Shown in pieces: positions 60,631-64,000 of a stretch of DNA of 64,000 nt (positions within the stretch are counted from its first letter, which is position 1; every line of letters starts with the position of its first letter). The stretch lies in contig CAZCZJ010000001.1 in NCBI GenBank assembly GCA_964503235.1, positions 5,883-69,882 of the forward strand. The letters run 5' to 3'. Made by a program: the position numbers and the translations under genes. The notes beneath the pieces were generated by a model that made no database searches, had not been told where the DNA came from, and was given only the letters and a program-made list of their open reading frames with translations. Source of the stretch: W425 sp964503235. Lineage in GTDB: Bacteria; Chloroflexota; Dehalococcoidia; Dehalococcoidales; RBG-16-60-22.

Positions 60631-62796
60631 TCACGGTTGTGGGTCAATTGTAGCACTTTGCTCTAATACTGTCATATCCTGGATAACCGGCAGGTACATC
60701 TTCTCGCAGTATTCTTTAAGCATCCGGCGCGCATTGAACACGGGCACGATCGAATGGATTGACCTTTTTACCATGGAAAGCCATTGCCTCGGCACACCAT
60801 TTCTTTCTCGATTATAGTACAGAGGAACCACTTGCTCTTCAAGGAGACGGTAGAGGGACTCGGCATCTGATTCATCCTCTTCCTTGATACTAGCTTTGTG
60901 AGATTCATCGCCTATACTCCAGCCATTACTGCCGTTATAGGCTTCAGGCCACCAGCCATCCGGTACACTCAGGTGTAAAACACCGTTAAGCACTGCTTTC
61001 ATACCGCTGGTTCCGGAGGCTTCCCGCAAGCGACGTGGGGTGTTCAACCAGACATCCACTCCCTGTGCCAGGTACCTCGCCAGTCGCATGTCGTAATCCT
61101 CGAGGAAAGCAATCCTGCCCTGGAATTCACGGTCTCTGGCCATGGTATGTACGTACTGGAGGAGCTTTTTAGACGCCTTATCGGCGGGATGGGATTTACC
61201 GGCGAAAATTATCTGGACGGGACGCCAGGGATCATGAATAATTTTCTTCAGCCGCTCAATATCTTTAAATAACAGATCCGGTCTTTTATATTCGGCAAAT
61301 CGCCTGACGAAGCCGATGGTAAGCGCGTCATGGTCGAGCAAGGAACCCATGGCCAGTATTTGCTGAGGAGTTGCTTCCCCACCTGCCCATCTTTGCTGGG
61401 CACGCTCCAGAATTATGTGAATCAGCTTCCTCTTCAGAAGTATATGGGTTCGCCAGAGTTCCTCATCCGGAATATCGTCGATACTTTTCCACATTTCAGC
61501 ATCATCCTGCTTTTCTACCCAATCCCTACCGAGATACTTGCTGTACAATTGCCGGCTCTCGAGCGCCACCCAGGTGGGCGTATGTATACCATTGGTAATA
61601 TGTCTGATCGGAACGTTCTCTACAGAGCAGTCTAACCATAGATTACACCACATTTGACGGGTTACCCCGCCGTGAATGCGGCTGACCGCGTTACGATTGT
61701 CGGAGGCCTTCAGAGAAAGAATCGTCATATTAAACATAGTTTCTCCACTGCCAGCGTGCCGTCCCAGGTCCAGAAAGGTCTCCCGGTCGGTACCCAGGGA
61801 GGGCCAGTAGTTTTGAAAATACTGTTCGATAAGCTCGGTCGAGAAGATATCGTGGCCGGCCGGCACCGGGGTATGAGTTGTGAAAACAGAGGTCTTTTTA
61901 ACAATATCAAGTGCCTCAGTAAAAGCCATACCCTTGGCCACTTCTTCCCTGATGCGCTCCAGCATCATGAAGGCGATATGGCCTTCATTGGCGTGCCAGA
62001 TTGACGGCTCGATACCCAGCTCGCGTAAGACACGCACCCCGCCAATGCCTAAAAGAATTTCCTGCTGAAGGCGGTGTTCTCGGTCGGCGATATAGAGCCG
62101 GCTGGACAGCTCCCGGTCTTCAGGTTTGTTTTCCTCGATATCTGTATCGAGAAGGTAAAGGTCTACTCGTCCCAGTCTTACCAGCCATGCTCCAATATGC
62201 AACGTCCTATCTTGAAGCTTCACCTCAGTCAAGCATTGCTTGCCATCCCTGGAAGAGATAGCCGTCACTGGCGCTTTACTAAAATCCAGCTGGCTGTATT
62301 TTTCTTCCTGCAAACCTTCCGCCGAGATACGCTGCTGGAAATATCCCTGCGGGTACATAAAACCAACGGCTACCATAGGTATTCCCAAATCACTCGCCTC
62401 TTTACAAAGGTCGCCAGCCAGAACACCCAAACCGCCGGCGTATATCGGCAGGGAATTATGCAGGGCAAATTCCATAGAGAAGTAGGCTATCGGATTTTGT
62501 TGGAAGGCAGGGTATTTAGTGGCGTACCAGGAATTATTATCGGTCATGTCTTTATCAAAGGCAGTAACAGCGGCATCATATAAAGAAAGAAGAGAACTAT
62601 CACCAGCGGCCAATTGTAACTTTTCCAAGCTAATTTCATAAAGCTGTTGAACCGGGTTATGCCCGCTTAATCTCCACAAAGGGTAATCAAGCATCCTGAA
62701 TAAGGCCCGCCCTTCCGGATGCCAGGTCCACCAAAGATTGTTTGCCAGTTCCTCAAGCCTGCCTATGCGTTCTGGTATCTTCGAAACAGTCATCAT
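60631..62796 (-). CDS. glgP: Alpha-glucan phosphorylase (archaeal/thermophile-type GlgP)
   Basis: This 721-residue enzyme cleaves glucan with phosphate to glucose 1-phosphate. It opens RLEELANNLWWTWHPEGRALF, the DUF3417 region of the short glucan phosphorylases, not the longer E. coli MalP type. The PLP-binding Lys lies in EASGTSGMKAVLNG (about 600) and the phosphate-binding residues in GFVRRFAEYKRPDLL (about 500). AAGGA precedes the start, and a second ATG follows directly. It is the first gene of the minus-strand glucan run and the only clearly degradative enzyme, so the locus combines synthesis, turnover and trehalose exchange. Confidence 0.92.
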   Translation of the reverse strand: MMTVSKIPERIGRLEELANNLWWTWHPEGRALFRMLDYPLWRLSGHNPVQQLYEISLEKLQLAAGDSSLLSLYDAAVTAFDKDMTDNNSWYATKYPAFQQNPIAYFSMEFALHNSLPIYAGGLGVLAGDLCKEASDLGIPMVAVGFMYPQGYFQQRISAEGLQEEKYSQLDFSKAPVTAISSRDGKQCLTEVKLQDRTLHIGAWLVRLGRVDLYLLDTDIEENKPEDRELSSRLYIADREHRLQQEILLGIGGVRVLRELGIEPSIWHANEGHIAFMMLERIREEVAKGMAFTEALDIVKKTSVFTTHTPVPAGHDIFSTELIEQYFQNYWPSLGTDRETFLDLGRHAGSGETMFNMTILSLKASDNRNAVSRIHGGVTRQMWCNLWLDCSVENVPIRHITNGIHTPTWVALESRQLYSKYLGRDWVEKQDDAEMWKSIDDIPDEELWRTHILLKRKLIHIILERAQQRWAGGEATPQQILAMGSLLDHDALTIGFVRRFAEYKRPDLLFKDIERLKKIIHDPWRPVQIIFAGKSHPADKASKKLLQYVHTMARDREFQGRIAFLEDYDMRLARYLAQGVDVWLNTPRRLREASGTSGMKAVLNGVLHLSVPDGWWPEAYNGSNGWSIGDESHKASIKEEDESDAESLYRLLEEQVVPLYYNRERNGVPRQWLSMVKRSIHSIVPVFNARRMLKEYCEKMYLPVIQDMTVLEQSATIDPQP

Positions 62797-63266
62797 GATT
62801 CCTTATGATTATATTCTTGCTAAGAATTATACTCTAGCCTACCCGACAAAGCTAATGTTGTGTTGAAAAGCCTTTGATTCTACGCTGCTAGGGATTTGAA
62901 TTTCTGAGACCCTCACAAGGGATTCTTTTCTACTGTTTCTTCAGTCCTTCCTTCGGGATGATAATATAGCTGGTTCTTAATATTTAATTATGGCTTTTGT
63001 TAGAGTGTCACTAGTGGAAGAGAGCGGGCTTTTTAGTAATTAAGAATTCGCGTATAACCTAGATTAAACGCAGGTATTTGTGAATTGGTCACCATTACAT
63101 AGCATAGCAATAATATGAAATGTGGTGTATCAAGAAATTCCAAGCGGTAGTTCGGCTTCATTTATGTCGGGCACTCAATGAGTCTGGTTTAAAAAGAAGC
63201 AGTTTGATACTACGTCTAAACCTAATTTACACAGATAACGTGTACAGCTACTTTTAAGAATATTAA
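62797..63266. other. 470-bp gap, no gene seen
   Basis: AT-rich DNA with stops in all frames. It separates the glucan locus from the island-like remnant at the right edge. A TATAAT lies on the minus strand (complement of 62826-62831) about 30 bp before glgP and may be a -10 box, but its -35 region is poor. No structural RNA or repeat is recognisable. Confidence 0.45.
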
Positions 63267-63800
63267 TCATCCCTTCACGGTATATTGAACCCACAGTTTG
63301 TCCGAGCTGCGGTCGCATTTCACCGATCTCAGGAAACTCTGCCACTCGTTCTTGGATAGGGTAGCCGGTTTTTTCATGGTCTGAGAAGTTATGGGTATCC
63401 TGTCCGTCCGGAGAAGTCTATTTCTCGTCTTCTCCTCGATGCGCTCCAGGAGTTTTTCCGCGGGATGTTCCCAGCGCATTTTTTCATTAGCCCATTTCTG
63501 GTCAACAGGTATCAAGGCAACCAGTTCACTGTCGTCCATCATCTCCAGCCCTTTTTCACGCAGCGTGGCGTTACGACTGCCGTGGTGCCCGACCTTGATG
63601 ACCGACGTGCGGTTCAGGAGGTCCTCAGCGGTTACGGTTTCTTTTACCCGGGTACCGATGGTCCACCGGAGTTTGTGCCAGGAGAGCCAGTTGCCCACCT
63701 GGGCATCACCGACGAACAGAAGAACCTTGTGCGGTTGCGACTCGATGAGTTCAAAGGCGAGTACCAGGCTGATACCTTCTTGGTATAATTTGGTGACAAG
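63267..63800 (-). pseudogene. 5'-truncated MBL-fold metallo-hydrolase (ComEC-like C-terminal part)
   Basis: The open frame gives the last two strands and metal site of an MBL-fold protein: ISLVLAFELIESQPHKVLLF, FVGDAQVGNW and VIKVGHHGSRNATLREKG (the His pair of the ComEC-like group), then a tail to the stop. The first half of the fold, including HxHxDH, is absent, because the frame meets a stop at 63801 and integrase-like sequence follows. So the gene has lost its 5' end, probably through a recombination event. A GTG at 63698 could start a short product, but it would lack the active site. Confidence 0.68.
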
Positions 63801-63946
63801 TTACGAAGCTTCAACTCATTGATATAGGTATCAAATAGCGTATCATTATCAAGCTGGCGGAGTCTTAGCTGTGATGCAAGATTGGGATTTGCTGATAGGA
63901 TTAATGAGAGGACTTCATTGAAATCAAACTGATGCTGTTTTTCAGA
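63785..63946 (-). pseudogene. N-terminal remnant of a tyrosine recombinase (integrase)
   Basis: Between the tRNA and the MBL fragment, the minus strand encodes QFDFNEVLSLILSANPNLAS and then YINELKLRNLSPNYTKKV, which looks like the SAM-like N-terminal (core-binding) domain of phage-type integrases. The catalytic domain is missing and the frame runs into out-of-frame MBL sequence. No ATG is available; the only in-frame starts are TTG or GTG inside the tRNA. The assignment rests on a short stretch and is moderate. Confidence 0.5.
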
Positions 63947-64000
63947 TGGTGGGCGGTAGAGGACTTGAACCACTGACCTCTGCGATGTCAACGCAGCGCT
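63947..64000 (-). tRNA. tRNA-Val (GAC anticodon), partial at the window edge
   Basis: On the minus strand the visible part holds the anticodon arm CTGCG-TTGACAT-CGCAG (anticodon GAC), a 5-nt variable loop, a T arm with TTCAAGT, the 3' acceptor strand ACCGCCC, discriminator A and an encoded CCA. The 5' third is cut off by the window. It is the likely integration site for the integrase remnant beside it. Confidence 0.88.

Noticed and set aside
63644..63991. A single 115-residue protein spanning the tRNA edge, integrase piece and MBL region
   Set aside because: Its last third is out-of-frame MBL sequence and its start lies inside the tRNA, so it is a composite of unrelated parts.
1..64000. CRISPR arrays, rRNA genes or classical transposase genes
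   Set aside because: I saw no regularly spaced direct repeats, rRNA-like sequence or transposase motifs in the window.

Overview
The window looks like chromosome from an anaerobic bacterium of the Chloroflexota, most like Dehalococcoidia. That placement is an inference from gene content: several short-chain dehydrogenases and CoA enzymes, an ADP-forming acyl-CoA synthetase, a tungsten-type aldehyde ferredoxin oxidoreductase, indolepyruvate ferredoxin oxidoreductase, HdrD/GlcF-like Fe-S proteins, and no rRNA or ribosomal marker that would settle it. A catalase and a methionine sulfoxide reductase suggest it meets oxygen or peroxide.

Layout. (1) 1-12 kb: the end of a split transketolase, a two-cupin protein, an epimerase, two SDRs, an HMG-CoA-synthase-like/DUF35 fusion beside a thiolase, a two-subunit CoA-transferase and a convergent ADP-forming acyl-CoA synthetase. 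Two copies of a palindromic repeat lie here, and one brackets a GIY-YIG nuclease gene. (2) 12-18 kb: a glycolate-oxidase-like operon (FAD subunit, Fe-S subunit, FAD subunit) and another SDR. (3) 18-26 kb: a CotH kinase-like lipoprotein, VTC-domain protein and DUF4956 membrane protein; a catalase behind an attenuator-like leader; a two-domain lipoprotein; and a second copy of the Fe-S subunit gene that shares a 799-bp identical tract with the first. (4) 26-38 kb: ferredoxin plus AOR; a minus-strand operon of FmdB-type zinc ribbon, ferredoxin and MsrA; tandem FAD oxidoreductases; and IorB with an IorA carrying an inserted GltD-like module. (5) 38.6-43.1 kb: MoxR, DUF58 and transglutaminase genes. 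(6) 43.4-62.8 kb: an alpha-glucan/trehalose locus. malQ, treZ, a GH57 enzyme and treY run on the plus strand. glgP, glgE, a small membrane protein, a receiver-like protein, treS-maltokinase and glgB run towards them on the minus strand. Together they can turn glucan into trehalose, trehalose into maltose 1-phosphate, and that back into branched glucan. (7) 63.2-64 kb: a tRNA-Val(GAC) at the edge with an integrase remnant and a truncated MBL-fold gene, a likely scar of an integrated element.

The most notable observation is the msrA gene. Its catalytic-cysteine codon is UGA, and a perfect 8-bp hairpin starts 12 nt downstream, so it probably encodes a selenocysteine enzyme with an N-terminal export signal or membrane anchor. 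Two genes upstream in the same operon, the FmdB-type gene also ends at a UGA followed by Gly-Ser-Gly-Cys and a hairpin with the same GUU loop at nearly the same distance. Second is the GIY-YIG gene enclosed by inverted palindromic repeats, with an 86-bp empty version 5 kb away.
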